Part shown: piece after piece, positions 37,492 through 46,399 of the stretch | Numbering within the stretch: position 1 is the stretch's first letter | How the letters are laid out: every line of letters starts with the position of its first letter | From: Microbacterium azadirachtae | Lineage (GTDB): Bacteria > Actinomycetota > Actinomycetes > Actinomycetales > Microbacteriaceae | Assembly: GCF_000956505.1 (NCBI RefSeq) | Contig: NZ_JYIX01000037.1 | Coordinates: 62,001 to 126,000, forward strand | DNA: 64,000 bases | Direction of reading: 5' to 3' | The notes under the pieces: model-generated | What the model saw: only the letters and a program-made list of their open reading frames with translations | Told to the model about the DNA's origin: nothing | Databases searched by the model: none | Made by a program: the position numbers and the translations under genes

Positions 37492-37950
37492 ATGACGCGC
37501 GACGAACCGGACGACGTGACTGGCAACGAGAGCTGGTCGCTGCCGGTCGTTTGGGTATGGTTCCAGCTGCTCACCATGTCGGTCCTCGTCATCGTCGGCG
37601 TGTCCATCCTGGTGCTGACCATGACCGGTCACGCGGGGCCGCCGCTGTGGTTCCTCGCGATCTGGTTCGTCGTCCTCGGGTGGAACGTCTATTGGTGGCT
37701 GTTCCGTGTTGCGCATCGAGTCGAGCTCGTCGGTGAGACGTTGCACTGGAAAGCACCATTCGCCAGCGGGGCTTTGTCGGTGGGCGCGATCACCAGTGCG
37801 GGGAGGCTCTTCGGCACTTTCTTCTGCGTCCTTCGCGCGCCTGGCCACCAGTCGTTGATCGTCTTCACACAGTCCTGGTCGTTCGAGCCGATGCTCGCCG
37901 CGCTGAACCGGCTCAACCCTGCCGTGCCTCCCCAAGAGCCGTCGCGGTAG
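37492..37950 (+). CDS. hypothetical membrane protein, PH-like
   Basis: A 152-residue protein. Two helices (about residues 21-42 and 50-68) are followed by RVAHRVELVGETLHWKAPFASGALSVGAITSAGRLFGT, which reads like a small membrane-associated PH-type beta module. A strong GGAGGG precedes the ATG. No named family is recognised. It lies within the segment between tRNA-Ser and its remnant, so it may be part of a small acquired or duplicated block. Confidence 0.7.
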   Translation: MTRDEPDDVTGNESWSLPVVWVWFQLLTMSVLVIVGVSILVLTMTGHAGPPLWFLAIWFVVLGWNVYWWLFRVAHRVELVGETLHWKAPFASGALSVGAITSAGRLFGTFFCVLRAPGHQSLIVFTQSWSFEPMLAALNRLNPAVPPQEPSR

Positions 37951-38036
37951 GTCGGACCCTCATCGGCCTGGCATCAGATCCGCATCGGACGACGCTCGTG
38001 AGCGCGCGAAGAACCTGGGCGCGAGCGTTGCCTTGG

Positions 38037-38100
38037 TAGGGTGGAGGTCAACGGGGTCCGAGGGCTCGCATCCTCCGTCTTCGTCACGAATCCCTGATCC
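38037..38100 (+). pseudogene. degenerate copy of the tRNA-Ser(GCU) 3' half and its flank
   Basis: From GGTGGAG (38040-38046) onward the sequence follows the tRNA variable arm, T-arm, acceptor end and about 15 bases of downstream flank. By eye about 40 of 49 positions after the variable arm match, with two one-base gaps. The tRNA 5' half is missing. Because similarity continues past the tRNA end, it looks like an old segmental duplication or the distal junction of a decayed insertion. Confidence 0.6.
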
Positions 38101-38155
38101 GCGATCCTTTCTGGGGCTGCCGGATCCGCGCCTCCTCGGGGGAAGGACATCCCGC

Positions 38156-38365
38156 ATGGCGGTCGAGCCTGGTATCTACCAGCACTTCAAGGGCGCTCGC
38201 TACGAGGTCATCGCCGTGGGTCGCCACAGCGAGACCGAGGAGCAGCTGGTCTTCTACCGCAAGCTCTACGACGACTACAGCCACTGGGCACGGCCGCTCG
38301 CGATGTTCGAGGAGCACGTCGAGCGCGACGGGTACAGTGGCCCGCGCTTCGCCCGGATCGCCTGA
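38156..38365 (+). CDS. DUF1653 protein
   Basis: A 69-residue small protein, GIYQHFKGARYEVIAVGRHSET then QLVFYRKLYDD and WARPLAMFEEHV, matching the DUF1653 beta-barrel-like family across its full length. GGGGGAAGGA precedes the ATG. Function unknown. Confidence 0.88.
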   Translation: MAVEPGIYQHFKGARYEVIAVGRHSETEEQLVFYRKLYDDYSHWARPLAMFEEHVERDGYSGPRFARIA

Positions 38366-38439
38366 GTCCCGGACCGCCCGAGTTCGGATCCCCCCGCGTC
38401 GCCCTGTCCCGTGTCGGCGCCGTGCGCGATGATGGCCTC

Positions 38440-38853
38440 ATGGCCGAGATCAAGACCCAGCCCACGACCGCGGACGTCCCTGCTTTCCTCGACGCGGCGA
38501 CGCCGGAGCGCCGCCGGCTCGACGGTCTCGCGCTCGCCGAGATCTTCGGCGAAGTGACCGGCGCCGAGCCCGTGCTCTGGGGGCCGACGATGGTCGGCTA
38601 CGGCACCTACCGCTATCGCGGCGCCAGCAGCGAGGGCGACTGGCCTCGGGTCGCGTTCTCGCCCCGCAAGGCGCAGTTGTCGCTCTACGGCCTGAAGGAT
38701 CTGCCCGAGGGTGCGGCTCTCCTGCCGAGCCTCGGGAAGTACACCGAGGGGCGCGGATGCGTCTACGTGCGCAAGCTCGACGACATCGACCTCGGCGTGC
38801 TGCGCCGGCTCGTCCAGATCGCGTGGAACCGCGGCGAGGATCCGGAGGACTGA
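38440..38853 (+). CDS. DUF1801 (YdhG-like) protein
   Basis: A 137-residue protein with the DUF1801 fold signatures: AEIFGEVTGAEPVLWGPTMVGYGTYRYR near residue 35, FSPRKAQLSLYGL near 72, and GKYTEGRGCVYVRKLDDIDLGVLRRLV near the end. A GATGAT box ends six bases before ATG 38440, which supports this start over GTG 38422. Function unknown. It is followed after five bases by the PEP-mutase-like gene. Confidence 0.85.
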   Translation: MAEIKTQPTTADVPAFLDAATPERRRLDGLALAEIFGEVTGAEPVLWGPTMVGYGTYRYRGASSEGDWPRVAFSPRKAQLSLYGLKDLPEGAALLPSLGKYTEGRGCVYVRKLDDIDLGVLRRLVQIAWNRGEDPED

Positions 38854-38858
38854 ACTCC

Positions 38859-39665
38859 ATGTCGAACGACCGCGCATCCGCGTTCCTCGCTCTGCATCAC
38901 GGATCCGGCTTCGTGCTCCCCAACGCGTGGGATCCGGGATCGGCGCGCATGCTCGCGCAGCTCGGCTTCCCCGCGATCGCGACGACGAGCGCCGGCATCG
39001 CCTGGTCGCTCGGCGTGCCCGACGGCGGGGCGGTCGACCTCGACACGATGCTGGAGAAGGTCGCGGCGATCGTGGCGGCGGTCGACGTCCCGGTCACCGC
39101 GGATCTCGAGTCCGGCTACGGGGACGACCCGCAGGACGTCGCGCGCACTGTGCTGCGCGCGACCCAGATCGGCGTGGTCGGCGGCAACCTCGAGGACACG
39201 GACGGAGGTGCGCTCTTCGGCATCGACGAGGCGACCGAGCGGATTGCCGCGGCCCGCGATGCGGCGCCGCGGGGGACCTTCGTGCTCAACGCCCGTACGG
39301 ACGCGTACTTCTTCGGCGGCGCGGCGGATCCCTTCGCCGAGACCGTGGCCCGTGCGCAGCGCTACGTCGAGGCCGGCGCGGACTGCGTCTTCGTTCCGGG
39401 CGTGAACGACGAGGACAGCATCCGGCGCCTGGTCGCCGAGATCCCGGTCCCGCTCAACATCGTGGCCGGTCTCGCCTCGCACGTCATCCCGGCGCCGGAG
39501 CTCTTCGCGCTCGGCGTGAAGCGGGTGAGTCTCGGCGGCAGCCTCGCCCGTGCCGCGCTGACCGCGCTCGAGCGCGCGGGGCGCGAGCTGCTCGACACGG
39601 GCACGCTCGGCTTCCTCGACGGCGCCCTCCCTTACGCAGAGGTGCAGCGCCGGTTCGCCGACTGA
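38859..39665 (+). CDS. isocitrate lyase / PEP mutase superfamily protein
   Basis: A 268-residue TIM-barrel enzyme. FVLPNAWDPGSARMLAQLGFPAIATTSAG is the usual N-terminal block of the oxaloacetate-decarboxylase-like branch. VTADLESGYGDDP supplies the metal-binding Asp/Glu, followed by GGNLEDTDGG and LNARTDAYF. The loop Cys motif KKCGH of true isocitrate lyases is absent, so it is a lyase or mutase on another 2-oxo or C-C substrate. It probably shares a transcript with the DUF1801 gene. Confidence 0.9.
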   Translation: MSNDRASAFLALHHGSGFVLPNAWDPGSARMLAQLGFPAIATTSAGIAWSLGVPDGGAVDLDTMLEKVAAIVAAVDVPVTADLESGYGDDPQDVARTVLRATQIGVVGGNLEDTDGGALFGIDEATERIAAARDAAPRGTFVLNARTDAYFFGGAADPFAETVARAQRYVEAGADCVFVPGVNDEDSIRRLVAEIPVPLNIVAGLASHVIPAPELFALGVKRVSLGGSLARAALTALERAGRELLDTGTLGFLDGALPYAEVQRRFAD

Positions 39666-39690
39666 ACGGCACGGCGCGCTCTCGGCGAAC

Positions 39691-39718
39691 GGGCCGGCCC
39701 TCTGCGGAGAGCCGGCCC
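39691..39718. terminator. bidirectional terminator
   Basis: Perfect 8-base arms GGGCCGGC and GCCGGCCC with an inner TCT/AGA pairing, between two convergent genes. Confidence 0.65.
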
Positions 39719-39732
39719 GCACGGCGAGGGGC

Positions 39733-40701
<969 letters not shown>

Positions 40702-40712
40702 CGCGATCCCCC

Positions 40713-41108
40713 TCAGCCCGCGGACAGCACGGACAGCACGTTGCCCGCCGGGTCGGTGAACCAGGCGATGTCGGGCCCGCGGCCGGGTCCGCCGTGTGCG
40801 ATGCCCTTCTCGTCCGTGCCGAAATCGGGATCTGTGTAGATCTTGGTGATCACGCCGCGGCCGTTGAGGTCATCGACCGCCGCCTCGACGTCGTCGACCG
40901 GGAAGTTCAGGATCGTGAAGTTCGCCGGCGTGTGATCCGGTTTGGCATAGACGAGGATGGATCCGCCCTGCGGCAGGCGGATGTCGAGGAACCCCATCGG
41001 GTTGGTCGAGACGTCCAGGCCGAGGGTCTCGCCGTAGAAGGTCCGGGCCGCGTCGACGTCATCGACGCTGAACCCGCTGAATGCGTGCGTGGGCTGGAAG
41101 GCGGTCAT
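40713..41108 (-). CDS. VOC-family (glyoxalase-like) protein
   Basis: A 131-residue single-chain VOC protein ([26 protein letters not shown], with a C-terminal [16 protein letters not shown]). Substrate unknown. A CATGCT box ends six bases before the ATG, suggesting a leaderless mRNA that also covers the aldo/keto reductase. Confidence 0.88.
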   Translation of the reverse strand: MTAFQPTHAFSGFSVDDVDAARTFYGETLGLDVSTNPMGFLDIRLPQGGSILVYAKPDHTPANFTILNFPVDDVEAAVDDLNGRGVITKIYTDPDFGTDEKGIAHGGPGRGPDIAWFTDPAGNVLSVLSAG

Positions 41109-41114
41109 GGTCCC

Positions 41115-41120
41115 AGCATG
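41115..41120 (-). promoter_or_regulatory. -10 box of the VOC-AKR unit, leaderless arrangement
   Basis: CATGCT on the minus strand ends six bases before the ATG at 41108. Confidence 0.4.
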
Positions 41121-41189
41121 CGCTCCTGGGAGGCGCGGGGTCCAGGGTCGATGCCGTGTCTCGCGCGAACGCTCCGGTCGCCGCGGCGC

Positions 41190-41915
41190 TCACGCGGTCG
41201 CCGCGACCTCTGCCTGCACCGCCCGGCGGAACGCGAACTCCGCGTTCGCGAACACGACGTAGAGCAGGAGCCCCGGCACGAGTGCGCCCAGCACGGGCTG
41301 CACGACGACCGCGGCCGCCGAGATCCCGAGCAGTACGAGCGCGAACACGCTGAAGTACCAGCGCCGGACCGACAGGTAGATCGCGGCCTTCACGATGGCA
41401 CGCACCGACGCCTGCGGGTACAGCACGAGACCGGCGAGCGCCGAGGTGCACGTCACCAGAGCCCAGGCCGCCACCAGGGCGAACGTCGGCGCGAGCAGGG
41501 GCGCCCAGACCGTGCCGGTCAGGATCGCGCCGTCGTACAGGACGAAGCCGATCACGAGTGCCGTGACGAGGCCGAGCAGCGCGGCCGCCGCGCCGCGGCT
41601 GCGGAAGCCGTGCCAGAACGCGGCGAACGGACGCGGGGGCTCCTCGCCGCGCATGCGGCGGAAGACCTCGAAGGCCCCCGCGAGCGACGGGGCGAGCGTG
41701 AGGGAGAGCAGCAGCACGGTCGGCCAGGCCTGCAGCGCATCGCGCGAGGCGAACAGCAGCACGGCGAGCGGCAGGTTCGCGAGCACGAGCAGCAGATCCG
41801 TCATCAGGATCGTGTACGCGTACCCGAACATCGACTCCATGGTCTCCTGGCGCAGATGCAGGATCCGCCGCCGCGACGGGCGGGCCTGGGCGCGATCGCC
41901 GCTCACCGCGCTCAT
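41190..41915 (-). CDS. DUF624 / YesL-like membrane protein
   Basis: A 241-residue protein with about six helices in the YesL arrangement (MESMFGYAYTILMTDLLLVLANLPLAVLLF, then a loop FEVFRRMRGEEPPRPFAAFWHGFR). YesL-like genes accompany sugar ABC importers in glycan-utilisation loci of Gram-positive bacteria, and their function is unknown. It overlaps the upstream permease gene by ATGA, so it belongs to the importer operon. Confidence 0.88.
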   Translation of the reverse strand: MSAVSGDRAQARPSRRRILHLRQETMESMFGYAYTILMTDLLLVLANLPLAVLLFASRDALQAWPTVLLLSLTLAPSLAGAFEVFRRMRGEEPPRPFAAFWHGFRSRGAAAALLGLVTALVIGFVLYDGAILTGTVWAPLLAPTFALVAAWALVTCTSALAGLVLYPQASVRAIVKAAIYLSVRRWYFSVFALVLLGISAAAVVVQPVLGALVPGLLLYVVFANAEFAFRRAVQAEVAATA

Positions 41916-42820
41916 CCCTTCATCCCGCTCGTCGCGATGCCGCTGATGAAGTAGCGCTGTCCGGCGAGGAAGATGACCAGGATCGGGATGATCGAGATCA
42001 CCGATCCGGTCATGATCAGCGCGTACTGCGCGGAGTACTGGCCGATGAACGACTTGAGTCCGATCTGCACGGTCCACAGCTCGTTGCTGGAGAGGTAGAT
42101 GAACGGTCCCATGTAGTCGTTCCACGTGTTCACGAACGTGAGCAGGGCGAGTGAGGCGAGGGCGGGCTTCGAGAGCGGCAGGATGATCCTCGCCCAGATG
42201 CCGTAGTCGCTGAGGCCGTCGATCCGCGCGGCCTCGTTGAGCTCATCCGGGATGGTCATGTAGTACTGCCGCATCAGGAACACCCCGAACGCGCCGAACG
42301 CCTGCAGCAGGATGAGCGCCGTGAACGTGTTCGTCAGGCCCGCCTTCTGCATCATCACGTACTGCGGGATCATGTAGGCCTGCCACGGCACCGCGATCGT
42401 CGCGATGTAGGCGAGGAACAGGGCGTCCCGGCCGGGGAAGCGCACCTTGGAGAAGCCGTAGGCGGCGAAGCTGCCCGTGAGCACCTGCAGGATCGTGATG
42501 ACGATCGCGAGGAATGCGGAGTTCGCGAGGTAGCCGGCCATCGGTATCTGGGTCCAGATCTCCGCGTAGTTGCTCCACACCCAGGTGGTCGGCAGCCACT
42601 GCACGGGCACCGTGAGCACCTGGTCGTCATGCTTGAACGACGAGGACAGCATCCACAGGAACGGCAGCAGCACGACGGTCAGCAGGACCACGAGCAGTGC
42701 GTACATCCCGATGCGGCCGATCCGCTCGCGGCCCCTCCGCGTGCGGCGCCGGGGGACGGACGGGGATGGCACGCGCCCGCCGTCGAGCTCCTGAGCGAGG
42801 TCGGATGTGAGAGCGGACAT
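41912..42820 (-). CDS. carbohydrate ABC transporter permease, MalG-like
   Basis: A 302-residue inner-membrane subunit with six helices. The EAA loop that contacts the ATPase is NEAARIDGLSDYGIWARIILPLSKPALA. It ends AGQRYFISGIATSGMKG, the normal MalG-type C-terminus. Both ends overlap neighbours by ATGA. No ATPase gene is present in the locus, so a shared MsiK-type ATPase encoded elsewhere is expected. Confidence 0.94.
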   Translation of the reverse strand: MSALTSDLAQELDGGRVPSPSVPRRRTRRGRERIGRIGMYALLVVLLTVVLLPFLWMLSSSFKHDDQVLTVPVQWLPTTWVWSNYAEIWTQIPMAGYLANSAFLAIVITILQVLTGSFAAYGFSKVRFPGRDALFLAYIATIAVPWQAYMIPQYVMMQKAGLTNTFTALILLQAFGAFGVFLMRQYYMTIPDELNEAARIDGLSDYGIWARIILPLSKPALASLALLTFVNTWNDYMGPFIYLSSNELWTVQIGLKSFIGQYSAQYALIMTGSVISIIPILVIFLAGQRYFISGIATSGMKG

Positions 42821-43746
42821 CAGCGCTCCCTCCTCTGCTGGATCCGGAACTGGAAGACGGTCACGATCAGGACGATCAGGAACAGCACGAGCGAGATCGC
42901 CGAGGAGTACCCGAACTGACCGTTCAGGATGCCGTCCTGGTAGATGAGCTGCGAGAGCACGAGCGTCGCGCGCCCTGGGCCGCCGCCGGTCATCACGAAG
43001 ATGAGGTCGAACACCTTGAAGCTCGACACGCTCAGCAGCACGAGCACGAGGAACGTGGTGGGCCGCAGCGACGGCAGTGTGATGTTCCAGAACGTGCGCC
43101 ACCGGCCGGCGCCGTCCATCGCGGCGGCCTCGTAGTACTCCTGAGGGATGGCCTGGAGCCCGGCGAGGAACAGCACCATGTAGTAGCCCATGTCGCGCCA
43201 CACGCTCGTGATGATCACCGCGGGCAGCGCCCAGCCGGTGCTCGAGGTCCAACCCGGCGGATTCGCGATCCCGAGCAGATGCAGGAACTGGTTGATCGGC
43301 CCGTTCACCGGATCGAAGAGCATGTTCCACACGATCGCGATCGCGACGAGCGAGGTGATGTACGGGAAGAAGATGGCGACCCGGAAGAACGCGATGCCGC
43401 GCAGTTTCTGGTTGAGCAGGATCGCGAGCCCCAGCGCGCAGACGAGGGTCAGCGGCACATGACCGATCGCGTAGAGCAGGGTGTTGCCCAGGGCGACGTG
43501 GAAGTTCTGGTCGCCGAACAGGCGGGTGAAGTTCTTGATCCCGGCGAAGGTGGGCGGGTTGTACGCATCCCAGTTCATGAACGCCAGCACGAAGGCGGCG
43601 AGCACCGGCACGAGCGTGAACAGCGCGAATCCGAGGAAGTTCGGCAGGATGAAGCTCCAGCCGATGAGGATGCTGCGCCGGCGCATCCGTCGGCTCGCGA
43701 CCGTGCGCTGCACCGTTGCGGGCGGGCGGTCCGTGGTGGTGGTCAT
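42820..43746 (-). CDS. carbohydrate ABC transporter permease, MalF-like
   Basis: A 308-residue inner-membrane subunit with six helices. The EAA loop is YEAAAMDGAGRWRTFWNITLPSLRPTT. It is the partner of the MalG-like gene that follows. A REP-like hairpin separates it from the binding-protein gene upstream, so it is probably made at lower level than the binding protein. Confidence 0.94.
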   Translation of the reverse strand: MTTTTDRPPATVQRTVASRRMRRRSILIGWSFILPNFLGFALFTLVPVLAAFVLAFMNWDAYNPPTFAGIKNFTRLFGDQNFHVALGNTLLYAIGHVPLTLVCALGLAILLNQKLRGIAFFRVAIFFPYITSLVAIAIVWNMLFDPVNGPINQFLHLLGIANPPGWTSSTGWALPAVIITSVWRDMGYYMVLFLAGLQAIPQEYYEAAAMDGAGRWRTFWNITLPSLRPTTFLVLVLLSVSSFKVFDLIFVMTGGGPGRATLVLSQLIYQDGILNGQFGYSSAISLVLFLIVLIVTVFQFRIQQRRER

Positions 43747-43792
43747 GTCTCTCTCTGCTCCGATTCGGGGAGGGGGTTCAGTGGCGTCGAGG

Positions 43793-43873
43793 GCCCTTCG
43801 TCTCGCTGCGCTCGCTCAGGGACCGGTGGGTCAGCGGTCCCTGAGCGAGGAGCGCAGCGACGAGACGAAGGGC
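43793..43873. repeat. REP-like palindrome between binding-protein and permease genes
   Basis: Left arm 43793-43825 and right arm 43835-43873 pair over about 33 bases, with two three-base bulges in the right arm. The core CGCTCGCTCA-GGACCGG matches the tandem repeat at 12475-12540. The position between the binding-protein gene and the first permease gene parallels the malE-malF REP of enteric bacteria, where it stabilises the upstream message. Confidence 0.8.
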
Positions 43874-43892
43874 GGTCAACGACCCCGTCGTG

Positions 43893-45170
43893 TCACTGGT
43901 TCAGCACCTCGGAGGTCACGCGGCTCTGCATCTCGGAGATGCCGTCGGCCACCGACTTGCTGCCGGTCATGATGAGCTGATGCTCCTGATCGAGCACACC
44001 CTGCAGCTGGGCCGCGAGCGGTCCGGTCGCGCCGTCGGGGCGGATCGTGTCGGGCGTGAACGCCTTCTTCGAGGTCGCGTCCTGCGGCATGCCCTTCAGG
44101 GCGAAGTACTGCGTCGTGATCTCGTCGCTGTGGTACGCCGGCACGATGCCGATCGACGCGACGGCCTTGGCGCCGTCAGGGCCTGCCGCGAAGGACAGGA
44201 ACTTCTTCGCCGCGTCCTGGTTCTTGGAGTTCTTGTTGATCCCGAAGCCGGTGGGGCCGCCCATGGTGGTGATCTTGGATCCGCTCTTGATCTGCGGGAT
44301 CGGCGCGATGCCCCAGTCGACGGACGTGGTGCCCGCGGCCGTGTCGGCCAGCAGCGGCGAGATGAGCCAGGTGCCCATCGGGACCATGGCGGCCTTGCCG
44401 GTCTCGAAGATCGTCTTGTACTGGGCCTGCTGGCTCTTCGCGGTGCCGTAGTCGAGGATCGTCCCGTCCTTCTGCATGCCGAGCGTGAGGTCGTACTGGT
44501 CCTTCATCCAGGAGTAGTCGGGCTTGTCGAAGGCCTTGTCCTGCTGCGCGGACGCGTAGCCCTGCACGAGCGAGTTCCAGGTGTGGATGTACGCGCCGTA
44601 GACCTTGTCCGCGCCGTCGCCCTTCGTGAGTTTCTTGGCATCCGCGGCGAACTCGTCCCAGGTGAGGGCCGAGGGGTCGGAGACGCCCGCGTCCTTGAGC
44701 AGCTGCTTGTTGTAGAACAGCACGCTGAAGTCCTGGCGGTAGGGGACCGCGTAGTAGGTGCCGTCGGCCTTGTACTCGTCGAGTGCGGGGATCTTGTCGG
44801 CGGGCAGTGCCTTCACCAGGTCGTTCACGCCGACGAGCTGCTTCTTCTGCGCGTATCCGCCGAAGTCGGTGAGGTTCTTGACAGTGATGATGTCGGTCGT
44901 GTCGCCGCCGGCGAGCATCGTCGTGACCTTGTCCTCGTAGTTCGCGGCGAGGATGTCGACCGGTTCGATCGTGATGTCGGGGTTCGCCGTGTGGAACGCG
45001 TCGAAGAGGGCCTTGAACTCGGGCGTCTGCGCGTAGTTCCATACCGAGACGCGCAGTGTGGTGCTGCCGCCGCCCGAGGCGGTGGAGGCCGGGGCGGACG
45101 TGCCGGCGCAGCCGGCGAGGGCGAGCGCCGCCGCGGCGACGGTGCCGACGGCGATGAGGGATCGCTTCAT
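43893..45170 (-). CDS. sugar ABC transporter substrate-binding lipoprotein
   Basis: A 425-residue extracellular protein. Signal MKRSLIAVGTVAAAALALAGC has a lipobox with Cys at residue 21. The mature part is a family 1 (MalE/UgpB-like) binding protein with TLRVSVWNYAQTPEFKALFDAFHTANPDI near the start. The ligand is probably an oligosaccharide. The adjacent heparinase-like and DUF2264 genes suggest one containing uronic acid. AAGGAGAACC lies before the ATG. Confidence 0.93.
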   Translation of the reverse strand: MKRSLIAVGTVAAAALALAGCAGTSAPASTASGGGSTTLRVSVWNYAQTPEFKALFDAFHTANPDITIEPVDILAANYEDKVTTMLAGGDTTDIITVKNLTDFGGYAQKKQLVGVNDLVKALPADKIPALDEYKADGTYYAVPYRQDFSVLFYNKQLLKDAGVSDPSALTWDEFAADAKKLTKGDGADKVYGAYIHTWNSLVQGYASAQQDKAFDKPDYSWMKDQYDLTLGMQKDGTILDYGTAKSQQAQYKTIFETGKAAMVPMGTWLISPLLADTAAGTTSVDWGIAPIPQIKSGSKITTMGGPTGFGINKNSKNQDAAKKFLSFAAGPDGAKAVASIGIVPAYHSDEITTQYFALKGMPQDATSKKAFTPDTIRPDGATGPLAAQLQGVLDQEHQLIMTGSKSVADGISEMQSRVTSEVLNQ

Positions 45171-45238
45171 GCGAGGTTCTCCTTCTGAGGTGGAATCGGG
45201 TGGAATCGGGTGGTGCCGGGGGGAAGAGGAGGAGCGGC

Positions 45239-46258
45239 TCAGGCGCTGAGCTGCAGGGCGTCGACGGTGACCTCCTCGTACAGGGGCAGGCCTGCCGCGA
45301 AGCGCTCGAGCTCGTCGAGCGCGGCGTCGGTCATGCGGTACAGCTCGGTTCCGAGCGAGCCCGCCAGATGCGGCGTGATCATCACGTTCGGCAGGCCGTA
45401 CAACGGCGAGTCGGCGGGCAGCGGCTCGGGATCCGTCACGTCGAGGATCGCGTTGAGGCGGCCGGTCGCGCACTCGCGCTCGAGCGCGGCCGTGTCGATC
45501 ACGCTGCCCCGGGCGGTGTTGATGACGGTCGCATGATCCCGGAGTGCGGCGAGCTGCGCCGTGCCGATCATGTGCCGGGTCGACGGCAGCTCAGGGGCGT
45601 GCAGCGACAGCACGTCCACGCGGGGCAGCAGCTCTTCGAGCGTGGTGTGCACGCCACCGGCCGCGGCGATCTCGGATGGGTCCGCGTACGGATCCGCCAC
45701 GAGGACGGTGACGTCCTCGAGCTGCTGCACGATGTCGACGACGCGGCGGCCGACGCGGCTGAAGCCGACGACGCCGATCGTCAGACCGAGGTTCCCGAGC
45801 CCGCCGAACCGCTCCGCCCTGAGCCCGTTCTGCCGGCGCGTCTCGGGGTCGGCGGCGATGAACGGCGCCTTCTTGCCCGCGAAGATGATCGCGGCGAGCG
45901 TGAACTCCGCGACGGGCACCGCGTTGACCTCGGCGACCGAGGCGGCACGGATCCCGCGTCGCCAGAACTCCTCGCTCACCTGGGGGCGGATGGAGCCGGC
46001 GCAGTGCAGCATCGCGCGCAGGTTCGGCATCCGGTCCAGGCGCTCGGCGTCGAGGCGAGGGGCGCCCCAGCCGGTCAGGAGCACCTCGACCGAGGCCAGT
46101 CGCTCGGACAGCGCGGGGTCGTCGAGATCCTCGGTGAAGACCGGCTCCGGGACGGTCGCGATGCGGCGCAGTCGTGCGATGCGTGCGGGGTCGAACTGGC
46201 GCTCGAACACCTCGCGGGACATCACGACGAGAGCGTTGGGGGTGGTCGTTGCGGTCAT
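45239..46258 (-). CDS. D-isomer-specific 2-hydroxyacid dehydrogenase
   Basis: A 339-residue enzyme of the phosphoglycerate/glycerate dehydrogenase family. The NAD site is IGVVGFSRVGRRVVDIV. NTARGSVID carries the substrate-binding Arg, LDVTDPEPLP the acid, and MITPHLAGS the catalytic His. No good ribosome site is seen before ATG 46258. It is divergent from the heparinase-like gene and upstream of the sugar importer, so it may reduce a keto-acid released from the glycan. Confidence 0.88.
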   Translation of the reverse strand: MTATTTPNALVVMSREVFERQFDPARIARLRRIATVPEPVFTEDLDDPALSERLASVEVLLTGWGAPRLDAERLDRMPNLRAMLHCAGSIRPQVSEEFWRRGIRAASVAEVNAVPVAEFTLAAIIFAGKKAPFIAADPETRRQNGLRAERFGGLGNLGLTIGVVGFSRVGRRVVDIVQQLEDVTVLVADPYADPSEIAAAGGVHTTLEELLPRVDVLSLHAPELPSTRHMIGTAQLAALRDHATVINTARGSVIDTAALERECATGRLNAILDVTDPEPLPADSPLYGLPNVMITPHLAGSLGTELYRMTDAALDELERFAAGLPLYEEVTVDALQLSA

Positions 46259-46399
46259 TCCCGGAGGTTCCCGTCCTTCGTCAGATCCGGACGAGGCAGG
46301 CATTGCGTCGTCGCTGAACTCAGTAGATACTCGGACTCGTTCGAGACGAAACCAAACATTCAGAGTCGAACAGATACAAGCACAAGCGAAGGTTGAACC
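46259..46399. promoter_or_regulatory. divergent promoter region of the glycan locus
   Basis: The 141-base gap is clearly more AT-rich than its flanks, especially 46310-46399. CTCG-TT-CGAG (46338-46347 region) is a short central palindrome that could be a half of the operator for the DeoR/LacI-type regulator at 48439. The site is not well enough conserved here to be firm. Confidence 0.35.
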
